A DNA stretch of 64,000 nt from Clostridium sp. C105KSO13. Its GTDB lineage: Bacteria > Bacillota > Clostridia > Lachnospirales > Lachnospiraceae. Both the position numbers and the translations under genes were made by a program. How positions within the stretch are numbered: the stretch's first letter is position 1; every line of letters starts with the position of its first letter. The stretch spans positions 36,145 through 100,144 of the forward strand of contig NZ_FBWL01000164.1 in assembly GCF_001517425.1 (NCBI RefSeq), given 5' to 3'. The notes beneath the pieces were generated by a model, which made no database searches, was not told where the DNA came from, and worked only from the letters and a program-made list of their open reading frames with translations. Shown one piece after another: positions 45,039-53,606 of this stretch.

Positions 45039-46595
45039 TTAACTCTCCTTTTTCTCTTTATGATGACCTTTATAGGAAGCCATTACCAGAGTGTTCTGCC
45101 GTATCTCATCACCGTAAAATTCTCCTGTTTTCAAACCGTTTGACAAGACAATCACCCTGTCTGCAATTGAAACAATTTCCTGCAGCTCCGAAGAAATAAC
45201 TATAATCGACAGTCCCCGTTCGGCATATTGGCTGATTATATCAAACACCTCTGTCTTTGCACCTATATCAATGCCCCGGCTGGGCTCATCCATCAGTAAG
45301 ATCTTAGGTTCAGTCAAAATCCCTTTTCCAATAACTACTTTCTGCTGATTGCCCCCCGATAAGGAGAGTATCGGCAGCTTCTTGTCTGCCACTTTAATAT
45401 GTATATCTTTAATCTGCCCATCTACTTTCTGCTCCTCCAGCTTATCATCAAGAAAAGGACCTTTTTTATAGCGCTTTAAGGCTGAAAGCGCACAATTTTT
45501 TTCAACATCGAGGGTCTGCACCAGCCCCTGGCTCTGTCTGTCCTCAGGAATCAGGGCAAATCCATTATCGATCTGGTGTGAAATAGATTTTATGTTCATT
45601 TCCCTGCCGTTCATAAACACCTGTCCGGTGTGTTCCGGATGAAGCCCCATTAGACATTCAAACACTTCACTTCTTCCGGCCCCCATCAGGCCGTATATTC
45701 CCAGTACTTCTCCCTTTTTCAAATGAAAGTTCAAATGGTCAACCAGATATCCGCCGCCTGCTTTCGGCAGACACAAGTCTTTTACCTCCAATACAGTATC
45801 AATGCTGCTCCAATTCACATCCCTGTTTCTCTTGGGATAAGACTTAGAGGCACCGGTCATCCGGTTCACAATCCAGGGTACATCAATTTCCTCCACATCA
45901 GCATCAGCCACATATTTCCCATCCCGAAGTATGGTTACGTGGTCGCCGATTTCCATAATCTCTTCCAGCCTATGGGAAATATATACGATAGAGATCCCCT
46001 GTGCCGTGAGTTCCCGCATGATTTTAAAAAGTACTTTCACTTCCTGCTCACTCAGCGAAGACGTCGGTTCGTCCATAATCAGTACCTTCAGATCATTTTC
46101 CACCAGATTCCTGGCAATTTCAATCATCTGCTGCTGTCCCACCCTGAGTTCTTCAACCTTTGCCTCCAGATTCAGGGGATGCTCAAGCCGTTCCAAAACC
46201 TTTCTGGCCCCTTCCATATGCGCCCTATTGTCCAGCGCAACCCGGCCTTTCGTTTTCTCCTTATTCATATAAATATTCTGGAAAACATTCAGATTCGGAA
46301 ACAGACTCAGCTCCTGGTGTATAATACCTATCCCGTATTTTCTTGCCTCTGTCGTATCTTTGAAACATACTTCTCGTTCATCTATATACATCTTTCCTCC
46401 GCTTGGCTGTTCAATTCCTGCAATCATTTTCATGAGGGTGGATTTCCCGGCTCCGTTCTCTCCGATGAGTACATTCACCTTACCTCTAAGCAAGTCAAAG
46501 GATACCTGGTCCAGGGCTTTTGTACCCGGGTAAATCTTACTTATTTTTTCCGCATGGAGAAACACATCATCTCTGCATTTATAATTTTCGCCCAT
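45039..46595 (-). CDS. ribose-type ABC transporter ATPase
   Basis: This RbsA-like protein has 518 residues with two fused ATPase domains. The first has Walker A GENGAGKST and signature LRVGQQQM with Walker B LIMDEPTSS. The second has a degenerate Walker A GLMGAGRSE and signature LSGGNQQK with LLMDEPSRGID, which is standard for this family. It energises the CUT2 importer. GGAG precedes ATG 46595. Confidence 0.95.
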   Translation of the reverse strand: MGENYKCRDDVFLHAEKISKIYPGTKALDQVSFDLLRGKVNVLIGENGAGKSTLMKMIAGIEQPSGGKMYIDEREVCFKDTTEARKYGIGIIHQELSLFPNLNVFQNIYMNKEKTKGRVALDNRAHMEGARKVLERLEHPLNLEAKVEELRVGQQQMIEIARNLVENDLKVLIMDEPTSSLSEQEVKVLFKIMRELTAQGISIVYISHRLEEIMEIGDHVTILRDGKYVADADVEEIDVPWIVNRMTGASKSYPKRNRDVNWSSIDTVLEVKDLCLPKAGGGYLVDHLNFHLKKGEVLGIYGLMGAGRSEVFECLMGLHPEHTGQVFMNGREMNIKSISHQIDNGFALIPEDRQSQGLVQTLDVEKNCALSALKRYKKGPFLDDKLEEQKVDGQIKDIHIKVADKKLPILSLSGGNQQKVVIGKGILTEPKILLMDEPSRGIDIGAKTEVFDIISQYAERGLSIIVISSELQEIVSIADRVIVLSNGLKTGEFYGDEIRQNTLVMASYKGHHKEKKES

Positions 46596-46624
46596 ATTTC
46601 ATCTTCTCCTTTATTGCCGCCAGG

Positions 46625-46692
46625 GTCAAATACCCCGCAGCTTGCTGCGCTACAAGTTTGATGCCCCGTCAGCTTGCCGCGGGGTATTTGAC
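46625..46692. repeat. large imperfect palindrome between lipoprotein and ATPase genes
   Basis: Arms starting GTCAAATACCCCGC and ending GCGGGGTATTTGAC pair over 14 perfect bases and then GC/GC with mismatches, around a loop containing TGATGCCCCGTCAGC. It lies just past the DUF2291 stop. It may be an mRNA end-stabilising element or a member of a dispersed intergenic repeat family; only this copy is in the window. Confidence 0.7.
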
Positions 46693-46703
46693 TTAGCAGT
46701 GAT

Positions 46704-47357
46704 TTACTTTGCTTCCAGAACAGCAGGGGTAATCAGCACATCCGTGCTTCCCGCCGATACCGTAAATGCACCCACAAAAGAAATAGTCTTACCCTGCAGA
46801 GATTCAGGCTTTGCCGGTTCTACAACATCTTTTGCCACAACTTGATTAATGCTCTGTGATACTGCCGCCCATTCCTCCTGATTCTTATAATCACCAAACT
46901 TAATAAAACTTAAAGTATCTCGAATAGAGGAGCCCTTATATACAGGCCCTATCTGAAGCTTTATGCTTTCTGCCCCTGTATATCCATCCAATTTCAAGGC
47001 TAGACAGCCTGCCTGAGACTCATTATTTACTTCTTCCACCGTTCCGCTTCCTTTTACCACATAACTTAGTTCTCCGGAAACGCCCATAGAATATTTCCCA
47101 TATTTATCAGCCAGTTTGGTCAGTTCCCCTTTTGATTCTGTCAGAAAATCCTTTAGATCCACTGCTGTTTCATTCAATTCCGGGAGGGCCGAAGATTCCC
47201 ATATAGCCGCCACATCATCTCCTGCATTAAATTCCGTCTCCCCAGTATATTTTCCCTCTTCCCCTATTTTGACGACTTTCACAACTTGGCACCCTGTCAG
47301 CAGCACAGATACAGCAAGCGCCACCGTAAGTCCAAGAACTGCCATACGCTTTTTCAT
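46704..47357 (-). CDS. DUF2291-family lipoprotein
   Basis: This 217-residue lipoprotein has the signal MKKRMAVLGLTVALAVSVLL and lipobox LTGC; the mature part contains KIGEEGKYTG and ends VGAFTVSAGSTDVLITPAVLEAK. DUF2291 genes usually accompany ribose-type ABC importers, but their function is unknown; an accessory role in uptake at the cell surface is inferred. GGAGG precedes ATG 47357. It sits between the binding protein and the ATPase. Confidence 0.8.
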   Translation of the reverse strand: MKKRMAVLGLTVALAVSVLLTGCQVVKVVKIGEEGKYTGETEFNAGDDVAAIWESSALPELNETAVDLKDFLTESKGELTKLADKYGKYSMGVSGELSYVVKGSGTVEEVNNESQAGCLALKLDGYTGAESIKLQIGPVYKGSSIRDTLSFIKFGDYKNQEEWAAVSQSINQVVAKDVVEPAKPESLQGKTISFVGAFTVSAGSTDVLITPAVLEAK

Positions 47358-47372
47358 AGCGTCCTCCTTCAA

Positions 47373-47431
47373 GCCCTTTGTCGTGAAGGGCCGCGTTTGA
47401 TTACAGGGAAGCACTTTTACATGCCTCCCTG
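47373..47431 (-). terminator. two intercistronic hairpins behind the binding protein gene
   Basis: A first stem pairs CAGGGAGGC with GCTTCCCTG (47404-47431, one mismatch) and a second pairs GCCCTT with GAAGGGC (47373-47391). They follow the binding-protein stop, as at the two CUT1 operons. T tracts are weak, so RNA protection or partial termination are both possible. Confidence 0.4.
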
Positions 47432-47467
47432 TCCTTTGTTACAGTTTGATGCCTCTTTTACGTCAGG

Positions 47468-48508
47468 CTATTCTGTGTAAATAAAACCAGATAGTTTATC
47501 CACATTGTCAGATGTAATCGCAATGCAGTCTACCAGCTGCTTTTCATCCAACCCCGTTGTCTGATTCTTTAAGTAATCATCAGCCTGAGTGACTGCCATC
47601 TCAGCAATAACTGCAAACTGCTGAAGCGCTGTCCCCGTAGCCTGACCTGATTTAATCAAAGCTGCAGCTTCATCAGAGCCGTCCACTCCGATAACCGGGA
47701 GTGACATATTGTGAGCTGCAAGTGCTGCACAGACGCCTTCCAGCATCGTATCGTTGCCACAGACAACACCGTTTAGATCTGGGTTTGCCTGAATAATTGC
47801 TTCCATTTTGTCATATGCTTCAGTTTTTTCCCAGTTAGCCGTCTGCTGTGCCACCATTTCCATATCCGGGTACTGGTCGATTACTTCATGGAATGCGGAA
47901 GAACGAACACCGGCATTTGTATCAGACTCTTTCCCTAACAGTTCAGCGTATTTTCCTTTTTCGTCCATATCTTCTACAAATTTTTCAGCAATCGCTTTTG
48001 CGCCCTGGTAGTTGTTGGCAACAATCTGAGAAATCGCAACACCCTCTTCATTGATTTCACGGTCAATCAGGAAAGTAGGAATTCCGGCATCTCGTGCTTT
48101 CTGAACAGCTTCTACTGTCGCATCCGCACCTGCGTTGTCACAGATAATTGCTGCTGCCTTGTCAGCAATCGCACTGTCAAAAAGTTCTGTCTGTTTAGTT
48201 GGATCGTCATCGTGAGAGACTGTCTTTACATCATATCCAAGTTCTTTTGCTTTTGCAGATGCTGTATCAGCTTCCGCTTTGAATGCCGGATTTGACACTG
48301 ACGGTGTAATAATATAAATCAGGTTGGAACCGCCTCCCTTTAATACTTCTGCAGTATCCTCAGCCTTAGAGTCCGCTGTGTCAGAAGTATCCTCCGTTTT
48401 CTTGTCTGCTGTGTCTTTCACTTCTTTGTCGGAGCCACATCCGATTGCCACAACTGTTACCATGGCAGCTGCAAGTGTCGTTGCTAATACCTTTTTGAAT
48501 CCTTTCAT
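47468..48508 (-). CDS. ribose-type sugar-binding lipoprotein
   Basis: This is a periplasmic-binding protein type 1 (RbsB-like) of 346 residues, lipid-anchored (lipobox AIGC). Mature sequence after a Thr/Asp/Lys-rich linker starts NLIYIITPSVSNPAFKAEA and has FLIDREINEEGVAISQIVANN and VVCGNDTMLEGVCAAL, typical sugar contacts. AAGGAGG precedes ATG 48508. It determines the specificity of the CUT2 importer; the ligand is probably a pentose. Confidence 0.93.
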   Translation of the reverse strand: MKGFKKVLATTLAAAMVTVVAIGCGSDKEVKDTADKKTEDTSDTADSKAEDTAEVLKGGGSNLIYIITPSVSNPAFKAEADTASAKAKELGYDVKTVSHDDDPTKQTELFDSAIADKAAAIICDNAGADATVEAVQKARDAGIPTFLIDREINEEGVAISQIVANNYQGAKAIAEKFVEDMDEKGKYAELLGKESDTNAGVRSSAFHEVIDQYPDMEMVAQQTANWEKTEAYDKMEAIIQANPDLNGVVCGNDTMLEGVCAALAAHNMSLPVIGVDGSDEAAALIKSGQATGTALQQFAVIAEMAVTQADDYLKNQTTGLDEKQLVDCIAITSDNVDKLSGFIYTE

Positions 48509-48582
48509 TTTCCCTTCCTCCTTATGGGTTAATACTGTAACAAAACGTCTATATTAACAGGTGTCTCCTGTCAATATCCTCC

Positions 48583-49515
48583 CTAACTGACAATCGCAGA
48601 CGCCTTTTGGGCAATTCCCTCTGCATTTAATCCATAATAATCAAACACCTCTTTGGAGTTTCCGGTGATCACAGGGGCATCCGGCAGGGCCATGTTGATT
48701 ATTTTCCTCGGGCACTCGCTTCCCACAACCTGGCTGACCATAGATCCCAGGCCTCCAAAAGGTGAGTGTTCCTCCACGGTCAATACTACTTTAGCATTAG
48801 ATGCCGCCTTGACAATGGTGTCTCTGTCCAATGGCTTTACACAGTACATATCCACAACCGTAGCGGTGATTCCCCGTTTTTTCAAAAGTTTTGCCGCTTC
48901 CACCGAGGGTTTTACCATCTCTCCACAGGCAATAATCGCCACATCCGTCCCCTGTGTTATCACTGTTGCTTTATCCATCTCAAAAGGTACAGCTCCTTCT
49001 TCATACACATCCTCCACTGCATTTCTCCCCACGCGTATGTAAGCCGGCTTATTGTCATCCAATAACGCCTTCGTGAGGCATTCGGTCTGCAGCCTATCGC
49101 TTGGAAGATAAACTCTCATGTTCGGTATTGCTGACATTGCTGCAATGTCCTGAGCAGAATGGTGGCTCATACCCAGAGCGCCATAACTGATGCCTCCGCT
49201 TATTCCTACCAGTTTTACATTAGTGTTCGAATAGGCTACATCAACCTTTGCCTGCTCATAGCTTCTGGTAGAAAGGAAACATGCTGGGGATACCGCATAG
49301 GGTTTCTTACCACATTTCGCAAGTCCTGCAGAAATGCCTACCAGGTTCTGCTCCGCAATCCCGGTTTCAACAAACTGCTTCGGGAACTCATCTGCAAAGG
49401 GAGTAAAGGAGCCGCTCCCCCTGGAATCACTGCAAAGCGCCATCACATCTTTATCTGTCTTTGCTGCTTTCATTAATACTTCACATATAACCTGTTTATT
49501 CGCTATTTTAGCCAC
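48583..49515 (-). CDS. transketolase, C-terminal subunit
   Basis: This 310-residue protein contains the pyrimidine-binding and C-terminal domains of transketolase. Evidence includes FVETGIAEQNLVGISAGLAK (the Glu that activates thiamine diphosphate), YAVSPACFLSTRSYEQAKVD and VVDMYCVKPLDRDTIV. It must combine with the N-terminal subunit encoded just upstream, whose stop it overlaps by 8 bp. The start is GTG 49515 after AAGGAGG. Split transketolases are used in specialised sugar pathways. Confidence 0.93.
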   Translation of the reverse strand: MAKIANKQVICEVLMKAAKTDKDVMALCSDSRGSGSFTPFADEFPKQFVETGIAEQNLVGISAGLAKCGKKPYAVSPACFLSTRSYEQAKVDVAYSNTNVKLVGISGGISYGALGMSHHSAQDIAAMSAIPNMRVYLPSDRLQTECLTKALLDDNKPAYIRVGRNAVEDVYEEGAVPFEMDKATVITQGTDVAIIACGEMVKPSVEAAKLLKKRGITATVVDMYCVKPLDRDTIVKAASNAKVVLTVEEHSPFGGLGSMVSQVVGSECPRKIINMALPDAPVITGNSKEVFDYYGLNAEGIAQKASAIVS

Positions 49516-50341
49516 GAAGTGCCGCCTCCTTCCTTTCTGCGAGATCAGCCTTAATCTGTACCAGTTCCTGTTCTATGGGAACTTTATGGTGCCAGTTTAC
49601 CTTGTTCTCCATCACCGGAGAGCCTTTTCCCTTTATGGTATTGGCAATCAGTACGGTGGGTTTTTCTTTTATAGTTTTCGCTTCCTCAAAAGCTTCCTTT
49701 AGCTGATCGATATCGTTACCATCCTTCACATCAATAACATGCCACCCAAAAGCCGAGAACCTTTCATGAAGGTCATCGTGTCCCATCACATCTTCTGTGT
49801 TTCCCGAAATCTGCAGGCGGTTCCTGTCCACAACCGCGCACAGGTTATCCAGCTTATACTGATGGGCAGCCATAACTCCTTCCCAAACAGAACCCTCTGC
49901 CAGTTCCCCGTCACCCATCACTGTGTAGACTCTGTAATCACGTTCCTCCATCTTACCCGCCAGAGCCATCCCAACGCTGACCGGAAGTCCGTGTCCCAGA
50001 GACCCGGAATTCATTTCTATACCCGGCAGCTTGTTATTCGGATGCCCAATGAACTTTGAGCCAAATTTGCTGAACTGAGCGATAACATCCTTAATGTCAA
50101 AAAACCCTTTCGCAGCTAGAACCGCATAGTATGCCTCTACAGAATGCCCCTTACTCATGATAAATTTGTCCCGGTCCGAGTCGTCTTTTGTTTCAGGGCT
50201 TATATTCATCTGGTCAAAATAGATTTCTGTCAATATTTCCATCACGCTCATATCGCCGCCGGTGTGCCCGCCTTTGCCTTCCACGATCATATCGATTACA
50301 TTTTCTCTTAATTCGTAAGCCAATGCTTTCAGATTTCCCAT
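49508..50341 (-). CDS. transketolase, N-terminal subunit
   Basis: This 277-residue protein has the thiamine-diphosphate domain of transketolase: GKGGHTGGDMSVMEILTEIY, SKGHSVEAYYAVLA, GSLGHGLPVSVGMALAGK, and the cofactor motif GDGELAEGSVWEGVMAA ending in NRLQISG. It needs the C-terminal subunit at 48583-49515 for activity. ATG 50341 lies 7 nt after GAGGAG; ATG 50347 also exists, overlapping the isomerase stop. Confidence 0.94.
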   Translation of the reverse strand: MGNLKALAYELRENVIDMIVEGKGGHTGGDMSVMEILTEIYFDQMNISPETKDDSDRDKFIMSKGHSVEAYYAVLAAKGFFDIKDVIAQFSKFGSKFIGHPNNKLPGIEMNSGSLGHGLPVSVGMALAGKMEERDYRVYTVMGDGELAEGSVWEGVMAAHQYKLDNLCAVVDRNRLQISGNTEDVMGHDDLHERFSAFGWHVIDVKDGNDIDQLKEAFEEAKTIKEKPTVLIANTIKGKGSPVMENKVNWHHKVPIEQELVQIKADLAERKEAALRG

Positions 50342-50343
50342 TA

Positions 50344-51744
50344 TCATTCTCCTCTTAGATACGCTTTTACATCTTCTTCAATAGGGTCATAGAAATCCGG
50401 TTTTACGCCGATATATTTACATGCCTCATACAAGACCGGAACAACATCCTTGTGAATACCCACACAGTGGTGGATATAAGGACCCTCCACAATCTTGGCC
50501 TCCAGACGCTTAATATTGTCCACCTCTATCCAAAGGTAAGTGCCCATCCCCTGAGGTCCGTCCACGCCCTTTGCATTGCCCAGAAGGAGGGAATACTCGC
50601 CATTGTCTCCGTCGAAACGGCACAGAGTAATGTCCCCATGTTTTGCCTCGGCAGTTAGGCTGCCGGGATGATCAAACGCCAGAGGATAGGTAAGCCTTGG
50701 TTTCTCTTTTGCCACAGAAATAGGCCATGGTCCGCAATGCTGCAGCAGTTCACCATTTTCAATATCCGGATGACGAATCGTCCAGTCGGCAAAAAATCCT
50801 CTTGTCTCATCCATTCCCGCTGCCTCAACAAGCAGTGCCGTGACAGCCCCGTGGATGTCCGTCTCACAGACCATCGGAATTCCCTTTTCATTTAAAATAG
50901 AGTTGGCAGCACAGGGCATAATCCCCAGCTCCGTCTGCAGTGCATTCCAGCACTGGATCGCGCCTGCATTACATCCGTAACGGTCGAGCAGCTGTTCCGT
51001 AGCTACTTCCAGGGCCGCTACACTTTCCACCTGGCTCTCCTGAATCTCTACTTCCATATTTTCATTGATATATGTAATCATTTCTGCCATTTTCCCGCCT
51101 TCTGCCTTGACGGTTTTAATTTCTTCTGTCAGCTCGGTCATGGGTATGGGCGCCAGCTGAATGTTGAACTTCTCCAAAAGCTCTCCTTCATTGCACATAG
51201 TAGTCCAGAAATCAAAGGGCCTGGTCGAAATCTGAAGAATGCGGATGTTGCGGAATGTCTTTACTACGTTGCACACTGCAAGAAAATCCTTGACTCCTCT
51301 TTCAAATATCGGGTCATTTAGCCTACAGTTTGTCATATATGTAAATGGAACCCGGAACCTTCTAAGTACCTTTCCGGTTGCAAACAGACCGCACTGTGTG
51401 TCTCTGAGTCTCACACCATTCTCATCCGGCCTCTCATCCAGAGGCCCCCAGAGCAATACGGGAACATTCAGTTCTTTCGCTAGCCTGGCACAGACATATT
51501 CCGTGCCAAAATTACAGTGCGGGAGAAATAATCCATCAACCCCGGCTGCTTTAAATTTAGCCGCTATTTTCTTTACATCATGGTCATCATAGAGAAGTCC
51601 CTCTTCATTAATGTCATCGATGTCCACAAAATCAATTTCCAGTTCCTTTAGTCTGTCAGCTGTCAGTCCTCTGTATTTGATTGCATCCGGCGCGCTGAAA
51701 ATGCTTCTTCTTGTGGGAGCATACCCTAGTTTAATCGTTGCCAT
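50344..51744 (-). CDS. L-fucose/L-arabinose isomerase-family protein
   Basis: This 466-residue protein belongs to the fucose isomerase fold. Visible segments are DGLFLPHCNFGTEYVCARLAK, VPVLLWGPLDERP, LLDRYGCNAGAIQCWNALQ (metal-site region), CETDIHGAVTALLVEAAG and GPYIHHCVGIHKD. It probably converts an imported aldose to a ketose. GGAGG precedes ATG 51744, which overlaps the regulator stop by 14 bp; an open frame of 28 more codons inside the regulator is not supported. It is the first enzyme gene of the operon and is directly coupled to LacI. Confidence 0.85.
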   Translation of the reverse strand: MATIKLGYAPTRRSIFSAPDAIKYRGLTADRLKELEIDFVDIDDINEEGLLYDDHDVKKIAAKFKAAGVDGLFLPHCNFGTEYVCARLAKELNVPVLLWGPLDERPDENGVRLRDTQCGLFATGKVLRRFRVPFTYMTNCRLNDPIFERGVKDFLAVCNVVKTFRNIRILQISTRPFDFWTTMCNEGELLEKFNIQLAPIPMTELTEEIKTVKAEGGKMAEMITYINENMEVEIQESQVESVAALEVATEQLLDRYGCNAGAIQCWNALQTELGIMPCAANSILNEKGIPMVCETDIHGAVTALLVEAAGMDETRGFFADWTIRHPDIENGELLQHCGPWPISVAKEKPRLTYPLAFDHPGSLTAEAKHGDITLCRFDGDNGEYSLLLGNAKGVDGPQGMGTYLWIEVDNIKRLEAKIVEGPYIHHCVGIHKDVVPVLYEACKYIGVKPDFYDPIEEDVKAYLRGE

Positions 51745-52786
51745 TTTTGTCCTCCATTCTTTCTTCTTCCTCGCGTTCCATATGTCTATAATCCCTGACA
51801 CTTCCTCTTTCAAGGAACTCTGTGCCAACTTGGATTTTCGTCTTTATCTGTCTGCCGGGATATTTGATATGATCTAGTGCCCTCCTAACTGCCACCTCCC
51901 CCATTTCCCGTTTAAACACATGTATCGTTGTGAGCCCCTGCCCGGATACCGCTCCAAAGTGAATATCATCGAATCCCACAATAGAAACCTGTTCCGGAAC
52001 TCTAATGTTGTTTTCCTCCAAAGCTCTTATTGCTCCCAGGGCAATAATGTCATTGTCTGCAAAAAATGCAGTAGGGAGTTCCGGTTTTCTTTCCAGAAAA
52101 TGCTTCATGTCCTCATAAGCAGTTTCTATACGGGTTCCAAGCGTCACTACATATTCAGGTTTCTCCAGGCAGTTATGTACCGCCAGTATCCGATGATATC
52201 CATATTCCCTGTACTGAAACGATTTTATTCTGTAGTCACCTCTGAGGTAACCAATCTTCCTGTGCCCCTTTTTCACCAAATACTCCATTGCATTGCAGGT
52301 GGCATCCGTATTATTGATCAGCACTGCATCGAAGGTCATCTCCTCGCACCAGCCGTCCAGTATAATAATGTACCCTCTATAATCCACGAACAGTTTATAA
52401 TCGCCCTCCAGCATCTCGGTGCCAAGAAGAATCAAAGGAGAACTCGTGTCATCTGTCACTTCCCGCAAGCGGTCTTTAAAGTCAGGGGCGCAGTAATTTA
52501 AATGACTGAATGTAGTCTCATATCCCATGGCTTTCGCCTGCCGTTCAACACCTTCTATCATGGCAGGAAATATTTGACTGTCATCAATAATTCGTCCATT
52601 CTTTCTATAAGTCACAAAACGCAGTTTAGAACTTGATCTCTCCGTCCGATACCCCAATTTTTCAGCTGCCTGGAATATCTTTTCAGCAGTTTCTACATTT
52701 ACGCCCTTTTTGTGGTTCAAAGCATTTGAAACTGTAGCAGGAGAAAAACCCGTAATCCGGCTTATTTGTTTTATGCTGGCCCTCAA
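51731..52786 (-). CDS. LacI-family regulator of the pentose operon
   Basis: This 351-residue regulator has an N-terminal HTH (IKQISRITGFSPATVSNALNHKKGV) and a periplasmic-binding-protein-like effector domain with FFADNDIIALGAIRALEE and VSIVGFDDIHFGAVSGQGLTT. The start is TTG 52786 following GGCGGTGAGAGA. It is a close paralogue of the regulator at 56680-57678. A palindrome sits in its own promoter, so autoregulation together with the whole operon is likely, relieved by the sugar or its phosphate. Confidence 0.92.
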   Translation of the reverse strand: MRASIKQISRITGFSPATVSNALNHKKGVNVETAEKIFQAAEKLGYRTERSSSKLRFVTYRKNGRIIDDSQIFPAMIEGVERQAKAMGYETTFSHLNYCAPDFKDRLREVTDDTSSPLILLGTEMLEGDYKLFVDYRGYIIILDGWCEEMTFDAVLINNTDATCNAMEYLVKKGHRKIGYLRGDYRIKSFQYREYGYHRILAVHNCLEKPEYVVTLGTRIETAYEDMKHFLERKPELPTAFFADNDIIALGAIRALEENNIRVPEQVSIVGFDDIHFGAVSGQGLTTIHVFKREMGEVAVRRALDHIKYPGRQIKTKIQVGTEFLERGSVRDYRHMEREEEERMEDKNGND

Positions 52787-52817
52787 TCTCTCACCGCCTC
52801 TTATTTATTTATATTCG

Positions 52818-52845
52818 ATTATAAACATTTATATAAATATTTCAA
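52818..52845 (-). promoter_or_regulatory. promoter of LacI/pentose operon with operator in the spacer
   Basis: Minus-strand TTGAAA (52840-52845), a 16-nt spacer and TATAAT (52818-52823). The perfect 12-bp palindrome ATTTATATAAAT (52827-52838) fills the spacer, where a repressor would block polymerase. Confidence 0.65.
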
Positions 52846-52987
52846 TACCTTTTATTGTATTTTATTTGCATAATTTATGTTTTGTATGATTTTCACAGTA
52901 TTTAATTAATACTTTTGTATAACATTAACATTACTTTTAAGTTTTTCATAACCACATTGTTGTCAATCCCCTTTATCGTATTTAAAT

Positions 52988-52999
52988 ATTTATATAAAT
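52988..52999. promoter_or_regulatory. second copy of the ATTTATATAAAT palindrome
   Basis: An identical copy to 52827-52838, 161 bp upstream of it. An auxiliary operator that allows DNA looping is possible, but the region is AT-rich, so chance is not excluded. Confidence 0.4.
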
Positions 53000-53113
53000 T
53001 ATATCTCTCCTATTATATGCTATATGCATGCTGTTCTATCGACATTAAAAACCGCATACAGCATATGATTTTTGCCTTTATATTACCTGATTATTTCAAT
53101 TCAGTATTGGCGG

Positions 53114-53142
53114 TTGACATGATTTTTCATGTATGGTACCCT
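53114..53142 (+). promoter_or_regulatory. promoter of the riboswitch-ehu transcript
   Basis: TTGACA (53114-53119), 17-nt spacer, TACCCT (53137-53142), just ahead of the riboswitch aptamer. Confidence 0.6.
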
Positions 53143-53164
53143 TTTATCAGAGCATAAAAGACTC

Positions 53165-53310
53165 AGTGAATTAATTTTTGCTGAATTTCCAAAAGGAAAA
53201 CGGGGGAACCATTTCCTGGGGTGAATTAGCCTGTGTAAGAGCAGGCCATAGGGCAGTTTCTGACCGAACCCGTCAGCTAACCTCGTAAGCGTGTGAAACA
53301 AAATTACATA
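53165..53310 (+). ncRNA. c-di-AMP riboswitch (ydaO/yuaA type)
   Basis: The conserved segments appear in order: GCTGAATTTCC, GGAAAACGGGGGAACC (53195-53210), TGGGGTGAATTAGCC, GGGCAGTTTCTGACCGAACCC (53251-53271), then GTCAGCTAACCTCGTAAGCG. These match the ydaO-yuaA aptamer by eye. The class usually turns genes off when c-di-AMP is high and often controls potassium, osmolyte or cell-wall functions. The downstream genes form an ectoine-type importer. Confidence 0.92.
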
Positions 53311-53394
53311 GAATTTTCGTAATTACGCAGGGAAAGAAGTAAGCGTTCACTTATTTTTCTGAATAGTTGCGGTCTGTTTTACTCAAATTTAGTC

Positions 53395-53458
53395 GTAACA
53401 GTTCATCCATCAGCTTGATTCCACTAAACTGTTACTCAAATACGTTTGTTTTTCTTTT
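53395..53458 (+). terminator. possible riboswitch terminator
   Basis: GTAACAGTT and AACTGTTAC (9 bp) surround a 23-nt loop and are followed at a short distance by TTTGTTTTTCTTTT. The long loop makes the call weak. The remaining leader up to 53606 shows no gene. Confidence 0.35.
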
Positions 53459-53606
53459 GGGCCTTACAGCCCTGTTTATGTATCAAAACCCAACATAATT
53501 AATTCAAATTAAATACGTGCTGTAAACATCTAGCAATTGCTCTTAATTTTTATGTCCGGCGCAGGCACGACTTTTCTGTGTCAGGATATCAGAAGGGAGA
53601 TATGTC

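Noticed and set aside
44045..45199. Plus-strand open frame of 384 codons
   Set aside because: It is antisense to the ribose-type permease, has no ribosome site and shows low-complexity Pro/Thr/Ile content typical of a shadow frame.
45723..46661. Plus-strand open frame of 312 codons
   Set aside because: It is antisense to the ATPase gene; no recognisable domain or ribosome site.
50347..51828. A longer isomerase start at 51828
   Set aside because: The extra 28 codons lie in the regulator gene and lack a ribosome site; GGAGG is 6 nt before ATG 51744.
51920..52501. Plus-strand open frame of 193 codons
   Set aside because: It is antisense to the LacI gene and resembles no family I know.
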